Shown: positions 42,201-50,701, numbered from the stretch's first letter. The stretch: 64,000 bases of DNA from Thalassomonas sp. RHCl1 (GCF_947387555.1 NZ_CANDNZ010000008.1:1-64000); one strand, 5' to 3'. Notes: a model not told the origin generated them from the sequence alone. Numbers and translations are program-made.

Positions 42201-43050
42201 AGGCCTTGGCCGCCAGTGCCAGTTTTTTCAGTCTTGGGATCAATTCTTCCATCACCCGCTCGCGGTGTGAGAATTCGTATCTTGGGTGTATCGCCGACAA
42301 CTTGATGGAGATGCCCGGGCTGTTAATTGGTCCGCGGTTTTTCGCGGCCGTGCCTATGGCGTCTATGGCGTTAACGTAACTGTCAAAGTAGCGATCGGCA
42401 TCCGCCATGGTGCGGGCGCCTTCCCCTAACATGTCGTAGGAGTAACGGTAGCCCTTGGCTTCGGTTTCCTGTGCGCGGTTAATGGCGGAGCCGATAGTGT
42501 GACCCATAACAAACTGGGTGCCCATGATTTTCATGGCGTAGCGCACTGCTTTGCGGATCACCGGCTCTCCCAGGCGGCCAACGGTTTTTTTCAATAAGCC
42601 GAACTGGGATTGTTTCTTTTCATCGGAATAGTTGACCAGTTTGCCGGTCAGCAATAAACCCCAGGAGGAGGCGTTAACAAACAATGAGTCGCTGTTGCCT
42701 AAATGTGAGCTCCAGTCGCCGTTGGCGAGTTTGTCGCGGATAAGATTATCGGCGGTGTCGGCATCCGGCACCCTGAGCAGGGCTTCTGCCAGACACATTA
42801 AGACGACGCCTTCTTCCGACGACAGGGAAAATTCATTGAGCAGGGCATCGACGCCGCCTTTGCCTACCTGGTCTTTACGGATATTCACCACCAGCTGGCG
42901 GGCATAATCCCAGGCTCTGGACTTGGCTTCAACATCAATTTCTGCAATCGGCAGCAAATGTTCAAGTACCGCATTTTCGTCGGCGCGGTAATGGTTGCGG
43001 ATTGTTTGTCTTATTGTATTTTCGGTGGTTAGGGAGCCGTTAAAAATCAT
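39226..43050 (-). CDS. putA: Bifunctional proline dehydrogenase / P5C dehydrogenase (PutA, type B)
   Basis: PutA oxidises proline to glutamate in two steps using FAD and NAD at the membrane. The 1274-aa protein lacks the ribbon-helix-helix DNA-binding domain at its N-terminus, so it cannot be its own repressor. Domains are the arm/PRODH barrel (residues about 80-480, RYSYDMLGEGARTMADADRY and GQQMMVRLVKGAYWDSE-like segments), the aldehyde dehydrogenase domain (about 550-1010; VCISPWNFPLAIFLGQ, catalytic Cys in QSAGQRCSALRVLF), and a C-terminal aldehyde-dehydrogenase-like domain to 1274. This is the type B plan. Regulation is probably by the divergent Lrp-family gene 146 bp away. Confidence 0.96.
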   Translation of the reverse strand: MIFNGSLTTENTIRQTIRNHYRADENAVLEHLLPIAEIDVEAKSRAWDYARQLVVNIRKDQVGKGGVDALLNEFSLSSEEGVVLMCLAEALLRVPDADTADNLIRDKLANGDWSSHLGNSDSLFVNASSWGLLLTGKLVNYSDEKKQSQFGLLKKTVGRLGEPVIRKAVRYAMKIMGTQFVMGHTIGSAINRAQETEAKGYRYSYDMLGEGARTMADADRYFDSYVNAIDAIGTAAKNRGPINSPGISIKLSAIHPRYEFSHRERVMEELIPRLKKLALAAKAYDIGFTVDAEEADRLDISLDVIEAVFADKDLDGWQGFGIAVQAYQKRGIFVIEWVRELTQKVGRQMMVRLVKGAYWDSEVKETQAEGYPDFPVFSRKPSTDVSYQACAKKLLEYRDSIYPQFATHNAYTVATILEMAQELKGFEFQRLHGMGESLYDQVVGEKGVPCRVYAPVGEHADLLAYLVRRLLENGANSSFVNNIVDEAIPVESLLVDPVETVQGWQDKYNPQIPQSLDLYGDEYGKKRINSKGIDLTDIDEITAMRTNLDNWFASRKDLSAKEGEVAVTNPANFNEVLGYIRHVDETEMTALVDGAEQAFASWSATPVQERAQILLKVADKLEQHRDELIALCTKEAGKTIPDGVAEVREAVDFCRYYAARAEELLENNSLVSRGVVLCISPWNFPLAIFLGQVSAAIVTGNTVVAKPAEQTSLVALRTIELMVEAGLPQDVVTPVIARGSKVGQHIVPDLRIQAVMFTGSTETGNWISKKLAERSGDPVPLIAETGGQNCMIVDSTALPEQVVDDVISSGFQSAGQRCSALRVLFVQEDVADKIISMITGAMKELHLGDPAFLGTDVGPVIDGKALGALNDHVNYLQSRGTLHYCCKGPELEAGIAEDQHNFFTPRLYEISDLSVLTKEVFGPIVHVIRYKADQLEQVIDQVNGTGFGLTMGIHTRIEEKSRYLASRSRAGNVYINRNMIGAVVGVQPFGGRGLSGTGPKAGGPLYLTRLVKENVTPVQVNLTAEQEQQLQQAIEKAKTNSARVGQLLNQAKSSEINWSQTPLNNRISVLRQLLAQLSSNKVVLSQEEQLPQALTEARSQLLAMEKRLEKPQELPGPTGESNILYLEARGTVACLRCQQTPFSFWLISVLTAMASGNCVFALVDDTYLAEAEAIKSLLIQAGMPEGVFQIVALGHLPDLLADSRLAGAVVDHGSGLKQLSGEILGGRSGAIVPLITATNYSNLLERLVTEKTVTIDTTAAGGNASLMTMESNVG

Positions 43051-43196
43051 GTGTTCACCCGGAAATAGTCATAATAGGGATAAAAAAATCGATAGCAAAT
43101 TCTAATCAATCACTGGCAGAATGTGTTGGCGAAATTTCGGATTTTCCAGTATTTTATATGGCATGAATTAACAAATGGCATAGAAAATTCTGAAAG

Positions 43197-43673
43197 ATGA
43201 ACCAAGTTAAAGCCAGGGTATTAGATCGTATTGATCTGATGATTTTAGATGTTTTACAAAAAGACGGCCGGATTTCCAATGTTGAACTGGCCAAGCAGGT
43301 CAACCTCAGTGCCAGCCCATGTCTGGAAAGGGTCCGGCGGCTGGAAAGCGAAGGTTATATTGAACGCTACGCTGCCGTACTCAGTGCCCCTAAGCTTAAA
43401 TATGGCATGTCGGCCTTTATTCAGGTGACCTTAGATCGCACCACCGCCGATGTGTTTAACCAGTTCAGGGAGCAGGTGGTGAAAATCAAGGAGGTAGCGG
43501 AATGCCATATGGTGGCCGGCGGTTTTGATTATCTGTTAAAGCTGCGCTTTGAAGATATGGAGGCCTACCGGGAAATACTCGGGGTGATCGTTGAGTTGCC
43601 TGCGGTTTCCCAAACCCATACTTATGTGGTGATGGAGAATGTTAAACAGGACCTGGGCCTGCCGATACTTTAA
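43197..43673 (+). CDS. putR: Lrp/AsnC-family regulator, probable PutR
   Basis: A 158-aa Lrp-family protein: helix-turn-helix with LDRIDLMILDVLQKDGRISN and SASPCLERVRRLESEGYI, then the RAM ligand-binding domain (about 70-150; VAECHMVAGGFDYLLKLRFE). It is close in sequence to Lrp itself, but its place directly divergent from a PutA without a DNA-binding domain points to proline-responsive control of putA, as PutR does in alphaproteobacteria. The name is inferred from context. A second full Lrp elsewhere would be expected. Confidence 0.8.
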   Translation: MNQVKARVLDRIDLMILDVLQKDGRISNVELAKQVNLSASPCLERVRRLESEGYIERYAAVLSAPKLKYGMSAFIQVTLDRTTADVFNQFREQVVKIKEVAECHMVAGGFDYLLKLRFEDMEAYREILGVIVELPAVSQTHTYVVMENVKQDLGLPIL

Positions 43674-43781
43674 CGGCGAAAGGCGCTTGTTTATGTTTCT
43701 TGTTTTACTAATATTTGCAACAAGTTACACTACAATGTATACAGCGGATTTGAACAGCAGAACCAAGAAAGAGAATAGCTG

Positions 43782-44618
43782 ATGAATGCTTATGAATATG
43801 CAAGCCAGGCGGACGGATCTTTTGCCTTGCCCGATGCTTGTTTTAAAGTCAAAGCCCTGATGGATGACGAGACTTCCAATGTTGAAGATTTTGCCAATGT
43901 TATCAGCGTCGACCCTTCGATGACTTCGAGACTATTAAAAATAGCCAACAGTGCCATTTATAGTTTCCCCGGGGAAATCAGTACCATCTCCCGTGCCATT
44001 ACCATTATCGGTACCCAGGCCATTTATAATATGATGCTGGTAGATATCGCCAGTTCGGCTTTTAAGCATTTTGCCAACCAGGCGATTGATTTAAAACGCT
44101 TTTGGCGCATGAGTGTTTTTTGCGGCCTGGCAACGAAAAACCTGGCGATCAAGGCGGGGATCCGCGATATAGAACGTATGTTTGTTGCCGGTTTGCTGCA
44201 AAACTTCGGCGAATTGCTGGTGGCTAACTTTACCCCGGACGTGGCCAAACGCTGTGAAAAATACTCGGCCGAAGCCCTGCCCTGGCACTTGCAGCAAGAA
44301 CACCTGGGGTATAATTACACGGAAATTTCTGCCGAAATCTTAAAGATCTGGCAAATTCCGGAGAAAATTATCCTGCCGATCCGCCATTTTCACCAGGCCC
44401 ATAATATTCAAATCAATAAAGATGTTAAAGTCTTGTATCTGGCTTCACGGCTGGCGCTGGTGGACAGCGATCCCGAGGAATTCAGTTATGATGAAACCGT
44501 GGATGAGAGTTTGTGCCACAGTTTAGGCATCTATGCCGATGATTTGGCAGAAGCGGCTGAATTTGCCACCGATGAAGCGGATAATATTTTAACGATTATG
44601 AATGCCAAGCTTTATTGA
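43782..44618 (+). CDS. HDOD-domain signalling protein
   Basis: A 278-aa protein consisting of one HDOD domain (residues about 15-210), a catalytically dead relative of HD phosphohydrolases. Recognisable parts are VISVDPSMTSRLLKIANSA, STISRAITIIGTQAIYNMML and FVAGLLQNFGELLVANF. HDOD proteins commonly act in signalling with c-di-GMP or chemotaxis-like networks, but no partner is adjacent. A second protein of exactly the same length and plan lies at 52348-53184. The last bases of this gene overlap the left end of a MITE-like element, so the stop codon may have been set by insertion. Confidence 0.88.
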   Translation: MNAYEYASQADGSFALPDACFKVKALMDDETSNVEDFANVISVDPSMTSRLLKIANSAIYSFPGEISTISRAITIIGTQAIYNMMLVDIASSAFKHFANQAIDLKRFWRMSVFCGLATKNLAIKAGIRDIERMFVAGLLQNFGELLVANFTPDVAKRCEKYSAEALPWHLQQEHLGYNYTEISAEILKIWQIPEKIILPIRHFHQAHNIQINKDVKVLYLASRLALVDSDPEEFSYDETVDESLCHSLGIYADDLAEAAEFATDEADNILTIMNAKLY

Positions 44619-44874
44619 TATCAAACGAAATAATTAATTAACCATCTTCAATGGTCTAAACATTCAACTTCTTCGTTGCGTTCAATCCCAATAGCCAGCT
44701 ATTGCCCGGCAAACTGCTCCTGCGTTGCCCTAATAGCCAACATCCATGTCGGGATCAATCTCGCGCCTCGCCTGCAAGGATGCAGGTGCTTAGCTTTAGT
44801 CTGGAGCTATAAAGCTGTGAACTTGAATATTTATCCTCATTGAATCTTGGTCACTTATTTATTAGGTTTGATAT
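44618..44874. mobile_element. MITE-like element with imperfect terminal inverted repeats (257 bp)
   Basis: The left end ATATCAAACGAAATAATTAA and the right end read in reverse, ATATCAAACCTAATAAATAA, are related through about 37 bases (both ending TTCAATG) and more weakly for another 15. The core has no ORF but includes the hairpin CCTGCA-AGGA-TGCAGG (44776-44791), whose reverse occurs at 56473-56488. No transposase is present. The left end overlaps the stop of the HDOD gene. No clear target-site duplication is seen. Confidence 0.75.
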
Positions 44875-45132
44875 AAGGCTGTTATCGGCTAAAATCCTGC
44901 CCGGTATTTCAAACGTTTACGCAATTACTTACCTTAACTACGAAACGCTTAGTTGTTTTTTTAAACGGCGTTTCCTGCGTTAACCACCTGCATTGCAAGG
45001 AAATTTATACAGTTTCACTTTATCGGAACCGCTTTCGTTCCAGACAAGGGAAGACAAGCATGTTAAAGCCTGATAGCATCAGGCAATCAAAAATGATGAC
45101 ATGCCCTAAAAAAATTATAATTAAGGACATTT
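44875..45132. other. Leader region of the NSS transporter gene
   Basis: About 260 bp between the MITE-like element and the transporter gene. An inverted repeat GAAACGC/GCGTTTC (about 44942-44971) encloses a T-run and could be a hairpin or attenuator-like structure. No gene is seen. The ATG of the transporter is preceded by AAGGAC. Confidence 0.45.
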
Positions 45133-46557
45133 ATGAGTACAGAAAGAGAACATTTTAGTTCCCGCATCGGTTTTATTCTCGCGGCGGCCGGTTCAGCCGT
45201 CGGCATCGGTAACCTGGTTGGTTTTCCTGTTAATGCCGCCAAAAACGGCGGCGGTGCATTTTTGCTGGTTTATGCATTATTTGTATTTTTGATCTGTTTG
45301 CCGGTGATGATCGCGGAAATGGCGGTGGGCCGTAAAACCGCGAAAGAGCCGGTCGGCGCCTATAACACCTTAAGCGGCGGCAGTAAGTGGTGGAGTCTTC
45401 CCGGTTTGCTCGGGGTGTTGACCCCTTTTATGATCGCGGTCTTTTATATGGTACTCACGGTGTGGATTTTCGGTTACCTGGCGATGATAGTTACGGGTAA
45501 CCTGGATTATCTTGCCAGCGGCGAAAGCTTCAACGATTTTATTACCAGTCCTTACCTGTTTGCCGCCATGGCGGTAGTTGCTGCAATTGTTAATTTTATC
45601 CTGGTGGCGGGGGTCAAAGACGGTATCGAAAAAGCGGCAAAAATCTTAATGCCGACCTTGTTTATTATGCTGATCTTGTTGGTGGTTTTTGTCCTGACTT
45701 TAGACAACGCCATGTCGGGGGTGAAATTCTTTATTATCCCGGAAATTTCCAAACTGACGCCGTCGGTGATTAACGGCGCCTTATCCCAGGCGTTTTTTTC
45801 CCTGTCGCTGGGGATGGGGATTTTAATTACCTACGGATCTTATATTAACAATAAAACCAATATTCCCAACTCGGCGAAAATGGTTGCGCTGACTGATACC
45901 GGTGTTGCCTTTACCGCCGGTTTGATGGTGTTGCCTGCGGTGTTCTCCTTTAACCCCAACATCAACCCGGCGGAGCTGAGCGACAGCGGCATATCCCTGA
46001 TTTTTGTGTTCCTGCCGAAGATCTTTTTAGCCCTGCAGGCGACCATAGGTTATATCGGCGCCAGTATCGTTGCGGCGATCTTCTTCCTGCTGGTATTTTT
46101 TGCCGCCATTACTTCCCTGGTGTCGATTATTGAGGTACCTGTGTCTTATCTGGTCGGTGAGAAAAAGCACAGCCGGAAAAAGGCGCTGTCGATTTTATTA
46201 ATGACCGCGGGGATCCTGACCTTATTTGCCACGGTTTCTTTTGGTATGGTGCAGTTCTTTACCGAGTTTACTTCTTATGCCGGCGGTACTAAATCTTTCT
46301 TTGACGTGATTTATGATATTTTCTACGATACGATTTTACCGTTGAACGGTTTCCTGTTGTGTTTGTTTGTCAGTTACCGCTGGAAAAAAGCCAAGCTTTC
46401 TGAAGAGCTGGCCAAAGGCAACGAAAATTACCAGGGCTCCTTTATTGAGAAGTATATTAACTTCTCCCTGGGGACTTTTATTCCTGTTATAATTTTCTTC
46501 ATCTTTATTAATACTCTGGCGCATAAGTTTTTTGCCGTCAGTTTATTTGGCTTTTAG
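45133..46557 (+). CDS. Sodium-dependent transporter, neurotransmitter:sodium symporter family
   Basis: A 474-aa inner-membrane protein of the NSS (SLC6-like) family with about 12 helices. The conserved unwound helix 1 region is GSAVGIGNLVGFPVNAAKNG and the helix 6 region TDTGVAFTAGLMVLP. The substrate is usually an amino acid with sodium. The motif WRFP of helix 1 is replaced by VGFP here, as in several bacterial relatives with unknown substrate. It stands alone behind a long leader. Confidence 0.92.
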   Translation: MSTEREHFSSRIGFILAAAGSAVGIGNLVGFPVNAAKNGGGAFLLVYALFVFLICLPVMIAEMAVGRKTAKEPVGAYNTLSGGSKWWSLPGLLGVLTPFMIAVFYMVLTVWIFGYLAMIVTGNLDYLASGESFNDFITSPYLFAAMAVVAAIVNFILVAGVKDGIEKAAKILMPTLFIMLILLVVFVLTLDNAMSGVKFFIIPEISKLTPSVINGALSQAFFSLSLGMGILITYGSYINNKTNIPNSAKMVALTDTGVAFTAGLMVLPAVFSFNPNINPAELSDSGISLIFVFLPKIFLALQATIGYIGASIVAAIFFLLVFFAAITSLVSIIEVPVSYLVGEKKHSRKKALSILLMTAGILTLFATVSFGMVQFFTEFTSYAGGTKSFFDVIYDIFYDTILPLNGFLLCLFVSYRWKKAKLSEELAKGNENYQGSFIEKYINFSLGTFIPVIIFFIFINTLAHKFFAVSLFGF

Positions 46558-46638
46558 TTCAAACGAATCCATTTGATAAAAGCCGCCGGTCAGGTTACTG
46601 ATCGGCGGCTTTGCTGTTTTATCCTTAAGTGAAATGAC

Positions 46639-47532
46639 ATGATTGAATTTATTACCAGCACAAATTTTAGCGAATGCCAGCGCCTGTTTCACGGCCGCGG
46701 CCATGCCTATGAAAACCTGAGCCATGTCAATGTCGACTGGTTGCCGCCGGTGGTCTTGATCACCCTATATCAGGAAGTGGAAGCGAGCTGGTTGGCAGAG
46801 CAGGCGGTGGCGTTGCAGGCTTTAGTGCCGGATTGCCGTTCGGTGCAGGTGCAATACCGTTGCCGCGCCATGGCCCCCACCGAAGTTTTGCTGGGAGAGG
46901 GCATAGAGCATACCCAGGTACAGGAGCTGGGGCTGAGTTATCATATTGAACTGGGCAAAGCGCAAAATACCGGTTTATTCCTGGATATGCGTAACGGCCG
47001 GCAGTGGGTAAAGGAGAACAGCAAAGACTTAAATGTGCTTAACCTGTTTGCCTATACCTGTGCCTTTTCCGTGGCAGCCCTTGCCGGGGGCGCGGCTAAG
47101 GTGGTTAATGTTGATGTCAGTAAAGCTTCCTTAGGCAAAGGCCGGGATAATCACAGGTTAAACCGCCAGGATACGGCTAAGGTGAAATTTGAAGGGGTGG
47201 ATATCTTTAAATCCTATGGCCGGTTAAAAAAACACGGGCCTTATGATTTGCTGATTTCCGATCCGCCGTCTTTTCAAAAGGGCAGTGTTAATATCGAGCG
47301 GGATTATGCCAAGATCATCCGCCGTATTCCGCAATTAATGAAAGATGGCGGCCGCCTGATGTTATGCCTGAACTCCCCGGACTTGGATGAAAACTTTTTA
47401 CTGGAAACGGTACAGGCAGAATGTCCCGAGTGCCGTTTTGATTCCTTTGTCAGCCCGCCTGAGGTTTATCAGGAAGCGCACCAGGGCAAGGGGTTGAAAG
47501 TGTTGCTCTTTACTTATTTGCCTTGTGCTTGA
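46639..47532 (+). CDS. Class I SAM-dependent methyltransferase, RlmI/RlmK-like
   Basis: A 297-aa methyltransferase of the PF10672 type, related to the 23S rRNA methyltransferases RlmI and RlmKL. SAM-binding is in LNLFAYTCAFSVAALAGGAA (from about residue 134). The catalytic motif LLISDPPSFQKG is in place of NPPY. It lacks the N-terminal PUA domain of RlmI, so the target may differ. Start ATG 46639. No partner gene is adjacent. Confidence 0.85.
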   Translation: MIEFITSTNFSECQRLFHGRGHAYENLSHVNVDWLPPVVLITLYQEVEASWLAEQAVALQALVPDCRSVQVQYRCRAMAPTEVLLGEGIEHTQVQELGLSYHIELGKAQNTGLFLDMRNGRQWVKENSKDLNVLNLFAYTCAFSVAALAGGAAKVVNVDVSKASLGKGRDNHRLNRQDTAKVKFEGVDIFKSYGRLKKHGPYDLLISDPPSFQKGSVNIERDYAKIIRRIPQLMKDGGRLMLCLNSPDLDENFLLETVQAECPECRFDSFVSPPEVYQEAHQGKGLKVLLFTYLPCA

Positions 47533-47579
47533 CCTCGCTCCTGACCTTGTTTCTTACCTGGGTAAGGGAGCGTTTAGCG

Positions 47580-48458
47580 TCAGTGACGTTGGCGCATAAA
47601 GCTGGCAAATCTGGGCACGCCATTTTTGGTTTTTCCGGTATAGCGGTAGGTAATGGTACTGCCTATCGGCGGCGGAAACTCCCGCTCCTGATCACTAAAC
47701 CCAGTGCCGATTTTAAAAATGATCCCTTCGCTGGTTTTTACCAGCAGGGAGCCGAGTTTATCCAGATATTTTCCCGTGCCCGGATTATGTGCCAGCACGA
47801 CAGCCTCGGCGTCCTGGTATTGTTTTAGCTTCATCACCAGGGCATTCCTGCCGCTTTGGTAATAGGCATCCCGGTGATGCAGCATTAATCCTTCACCGCC
47901 ATTATCGACCACCTGTTTGAGTCTGGCCTGCAAACTGCTTACGGAAGGCAGCTTTTCCTGGGAGATCATTTTCAGGTATGGGTTATTCGTTGCCGTGACT
48001 ATGGCCTGCATGGCCTTGATGCGTTTGCTGAAGGTGCCTTTATGGTCGGGTAAGTCAAAGATCATAAACCGTATCTGCTGCCAGTCTTCGGCTTTGGCCT
48101 TAAAGGTCCGCACCGTCGCTGAGACCTGCTCGAACCGGTTTCTGCCCAGCCATAACTCGCCGTCTAATGGTATATTGGGCCAACCTATAGTGAAAAATAC
48201 CGGAGTTTTGATGATATTCCCCCGGCGGGTTAGCAGTTGCTTGCCGGTCCAGTAGCCTCGGACGCCGTCGAGCTTTTCGCTGATAAAAAATTCGCTGATA
48301 TTCTCCTGCCCCTGATAGCGGCTTGCCAGCTGGATCTCGGGTTTGGCAGGGGCTTGGTTATCCCCGGCGTGGACGTTAGCCCCGGCGAATAACAGCAATG
48401 ATAACAACGCACCAAGAGAGCCACCGGCGCTAAGCGGGATTTTCTTCATGAGCAACAT
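47580..48458 (-). CDS. Periplasmic ATP-dependent DNA ligase (LigE type)
   Basis: A 292-aa minimal ATP-dependent DNA ligase with an N-terminal signal peptide (hydrophobic segment, cleavage near NVHA). The nucleotidyl-transfer Lys is in ISEKLDGVRGYW (motif I, KxDGxR). Other motifs are LDGELWLGR (III), GGEGLMLHH (IV) and VMKLKQYQDAE (V). An OB fold closes it. Secreted LigE enzymes occur in naturally competent gammaproteobacteria and Neisseria and are thought to repair incoming or extracellular DNA. The start may be the ATG three codons later (48449); neither has a clear ribosome site. Confidence 0.9.
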   Translation of the reverse strand: MLLMKKIPLSAGGSLGALLSLLLFAGANVHAGDNQAPAKPEIQLASRYQGQENISEFFISEKLDGVRGYWTGKQLLTRRGNIIKTPVFFTIGWPNIPLDGELWLGRNRFEQVSATVRTFKAKAEDWQQIRFMIFDLPDHKGTFSKRIKAMQAIVTATNNPYLKMISQEKLPSVSSLQARLKQVVDNGGEGLMLHHRDAYYQSGRNALVMKLKQYQDAEAVVLAHNPGTGKYLDKLGSLLVKTSEGIIFKIGTGFSDQEREFPPPIGSTITYRYTGKTKNGVPRFASFMRQRH

Positions 48459-48562
48459 CCGTGTTGGTGTCTGATGTAAAGTTAAGTATAGAAACTTTTT
48501 TATCGACTAGACTTTCTCTGAGATAAAAATGAATCGGCAGGCGGACAAGGGAGTGTGCACGG

Positions 48563-49090
48563 ATGAAAAATATAGGCGCTTATTGTTTGCTGCTGTCATT
48601 TTTATTATTCCTGAGTTTTAGTCAGGGCCTGCAGGCAAAAAAGGCGTGTAAAAAATACCTGGAAAAACTACATCAGGTACAGGCGAAACAAAGAAACGGC
48701 AATTCGTTGAAGCAAAGTAATAAATTAAAAGAAAAAGAGACCAGGGCCCGGGATACCTGGTGGGCATGTGAAAATGGCAAGCTAGCGAAAAAGAAGAAGA
48801 AAAGTAAAAAACATCAGCGGAAAAAGACGGAAAAAATTGCCAAACTTACCCAGGAGAAAAATAAAGGGACAACGAAAGCCAAAAAATCCCCGGCGACTCC
48901 CGTACCTTTTGCCACCCAAAGGGCGATTGTATTAAAAGCGGAATATCAGGGGCAGCAACAGCTGGACTGGCTTGCCTTCTATAAACAACCGGATAAATGC
49001 CAGCAGCCTAAGAATATTAAAGTTTTTGCCGCATGCGTTGAAGACAAGCGCCTGCAACAGCAGCTTTTCGAGAAGAATTATCAAAAATGA
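48563..49090 (+). CDS. Secreted lysine-rich hypothetical protein (175 aa)
   Basis: No family is recognised. The signal peptide (cleavage near LQA) is followed by a mature protein with a very basic middle (KKKKKSKKHQRKKTEK) and five cysteines. The C-terminal third, after a Pro/Ala linker, is more ordinary and helical. It has a GGGAG-type ribosome site. It lies head to head with the ligase gene. Strong positive charge with a secretion signal would suit nucleic-acid or envelope binding; this is only suggestion. Confidence 0.7.
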   Translation: MKNIGAYCLLLSFLLFLSFSQGLQAKKACKKYLEKLHQVQAKQRNGNSLKQSNKLKEKETRARDTWWACENGKLAKKKKKSKKHQRKKTEKIAKLTQEKNKGTTKAKKSPATPVPFATQRAIVLKAEYQGQQQLDWLAFYKQPDKCQQPKNIKVFAACVEDKRLQQQLFEKNYQK

Positions 49091-49265
49091 AGCGCCGTTA
49101 AAGCATCAATGGCTGCGGGCAATTTAGCCAACTATTAGCATAAATGACGAGTCGCGCTTGTTGAAGTATTTTTGATTTTTAATTGAGTGATTGATATTTA
49201 AGGCTTTTATTTTTTGGTGTAAAGCTTGCTGTTGTTTGTTACCTATCCTTGAAGAGTAACTTTTT

Positions 49266-49511
49266 ATGCAGACAAGAATAAAAAAATACCTGATCACCTT
49301 TGCCGGTTTTTTCTGTTTATTTATCGGACTTGTTTTTATTTTGCTTCCGGGGCCCGCGGTTATCTTTGTACCCGCAGGTTTAGCCCTGTTGAGCCTGGAA
49401 TATCCATTGGCAAAAGCCTGGTTAAGGAAAAGTCAGCGTTGGCTGGCGGCAAGTGCCAGGAAAACAGATAAGCTAATACTTGCCCTGAAAAGGCGTTGGG
49501 CGAAAGATTAA
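49266..49511 (+). CDS. Small membrane protein of the PGPGW family
   Basis: An 81-aa protein with two hydrophobic segments (residues about 8-28 and 29-46) and the motif LLPGPAVIFVPAGLALLSLE, matching the PGPGW-type transmembrane family (TIGR02611/PF09656). The C-terminal 30 residues are basic and cytoplasmic. Function is unknown. It is followed by a 12-bp stem hairpin. Confidence 0.8.
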   Translation: MQTRIKKYLITFAGFFCLFIGLVFILLPGPAVIFVPAGLALLSLEYPLAKAWLRKSQRWLAASARKTDKLILALKRRWAKD

Positions 49512-49516
49512 CCGGG

Positions 49517-49554
49517 GCTTACCCTAAGCTTGATAGAGTTGACTTAGGGTAAGC
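49517..49554. terminator. Strong hairpin between convergent genes
   Basis: A 12-bp perfect stem GCTTACCCTAAG (49517-49528) with CTTAGGGTAAGC (49543-49554), loop 14. There is no long T-run on either side, so termination may be weak or need Rho. Confidence 0.5.
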
Positions 49555-49566
49555 TTAAAACAGGGA

Positions 49567-50277
49567 TTATGCCGCCTGGTAGGCTGCTTTCATGGCATTG
49601 TAGTCGTTGGCGATATTGTCCATGGTGGCCTGGTCGAATTCTCTTAAGCCGCTGAGGATCATGTGTTTTTCGCCATGGCCGACCACTTCCCCTTCGGATA
49701 ACAGGTCAAAGGCCAGGCAGGCATTACCGCGTTTGCCTTCGATGGTGAGCTCGGTTTTGGCCAATACCAGGCTGATCTCTTTAATATCTAAACGCTGTAA
49801 GTCGATAGCCATGCTTTCATACATGATCATAGGTCTGGCCGGATTGATCATGACATTTTCTTTGGCCATCAGTTCAACCAGCAGATGCGGGAAAGTATGT
49901 CCGGAAAAGCCGACATAAGCCTTGATCAAAGATTCGATCAACGCTGGGTTATCGGTTTTATCACCTGAAGCGCCGATTTCCAGGTATTCTTTCCCGTTGT
50001 CGTCGGTGACTTTGACATCTTGCCCGAGACTTTGTGGAAAATTCAGTTCATTTTCATCGGTGACCATGCCGGAAAACTTAAAGCGCATTTGCTGATGCAA
50101 ACCGGCGCGGGCCAGGGTCACGGCAAAGAGTAAATCGCCGGGCACACAAAAGCGCTTGGCTTCGATGTTATGCAGTGGATTAAAGTCATCGGCGATTTGC
50201 TTAGCAAAATCACTTGCCTGCTGACGAGAAAAGCGGACTTTATCGCTTGAGCTGCTGTAAAATTTATCAATAAACAT
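49567..50277 (-). CDS. DUF3581 family protein
   Basis: A 236-aa protein matching the DUF3581 family of Alteromonadales and Vibrionales. Its opening FSRQQASDFAKQIADDFNPL and the later FSGHTFPHLLVELM resemble MaoC/hotdog hydratase segments, so it may be a hotdog-fold enzyme or a non-catalytic relative. The function is unknown. It is a single gene facing the PGPGW gene. Confidence 0.85.
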   Translation of the reverse strand: MFIDKFYSSSSDKVRFSRQQASDFAKQIADDFNPLHNIEAKRFCVPGDLLFAVTLARAGLHQQMRFKFSGMVTDENELNFPQSLGQDVKVTDDNGKEYLEIGASGDKTDNPALIESLIKAYVGFSGHTFPHLLVELMAKENVMINPARPMIMYESMAIDLQRLDIKEISLVLAKTELTIEGKRGNACLAFDLLSEGEVVGHGEKHMILSGLREFDQATMDNIANDYNAMKAAYQAA

Positions 50278-50419
50278 AACTATTCTTATTCACTTTCAAT
50301 GCCGAAAACCGGCAGCATTCTACCAGCAGTTGCCGGGCAAATCGAAGTAATTTATTAGTAAGACTACAAAGCAGACCAGTATTGCTCTCTGCTTTAGATT
50401 GGCTTTAAGCGTACAGGTG

Positions 50420-50701
50420 TTAAGGCTGTTGCAGCTGCTCGAGAGTAAAATTTTTCACCAGTTGCTCTTTTGCCCGCTTGCTCAGCCGCTTAAGTTGGTA
50501 TTCTCTGCTGCTTGCATCGGATCTGGTATGTAATTGCTCGGCATAAACCAGGTCTACCGGACGGCGCACACGTGTATATTTTGCTGCGAGCTTATTTGAG
50601 GTATTATGTTCATTGACCCGGCGCTTAAGATCTGTGGTGATGCCGGCATAAAGGCTGTTATCGGCGCAGCGTAAAAAATAGACGTACCAGGAAGATGACA
50701 T
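50420..50701 (-). CDS. GIY-YIG nuclease family protein (YhbQ/UPF0213-like)
   Basis: A 93-aa single-domain GIY-YIG protein. The motif residues are in WYVYFLRCADNSLYAGITTD (YVY, YAGIT) followed by the RVNEHN and KRRV-type Arg and a Glu near residue 60. Members cleave branched or flapped DNA in vitro in E. coli YhbQ. It is divergent from arfB. Confidence 0.9.
   Translation of the reverse strand: MSSSWYVYFLRCADNSLYAGITTDLKRRVNEHNTSNKLAAKYTRVRRPVDLVYAEQLHTRSDASSREYQLKRLSKRAKEQLVKNFTLEQLQQP

Noticed and set aside
44618-44874. Complete insertion sequence
   Set aside because: There are terminal inverted repeats but no transposase frame, so only a MITE-like call is justified.
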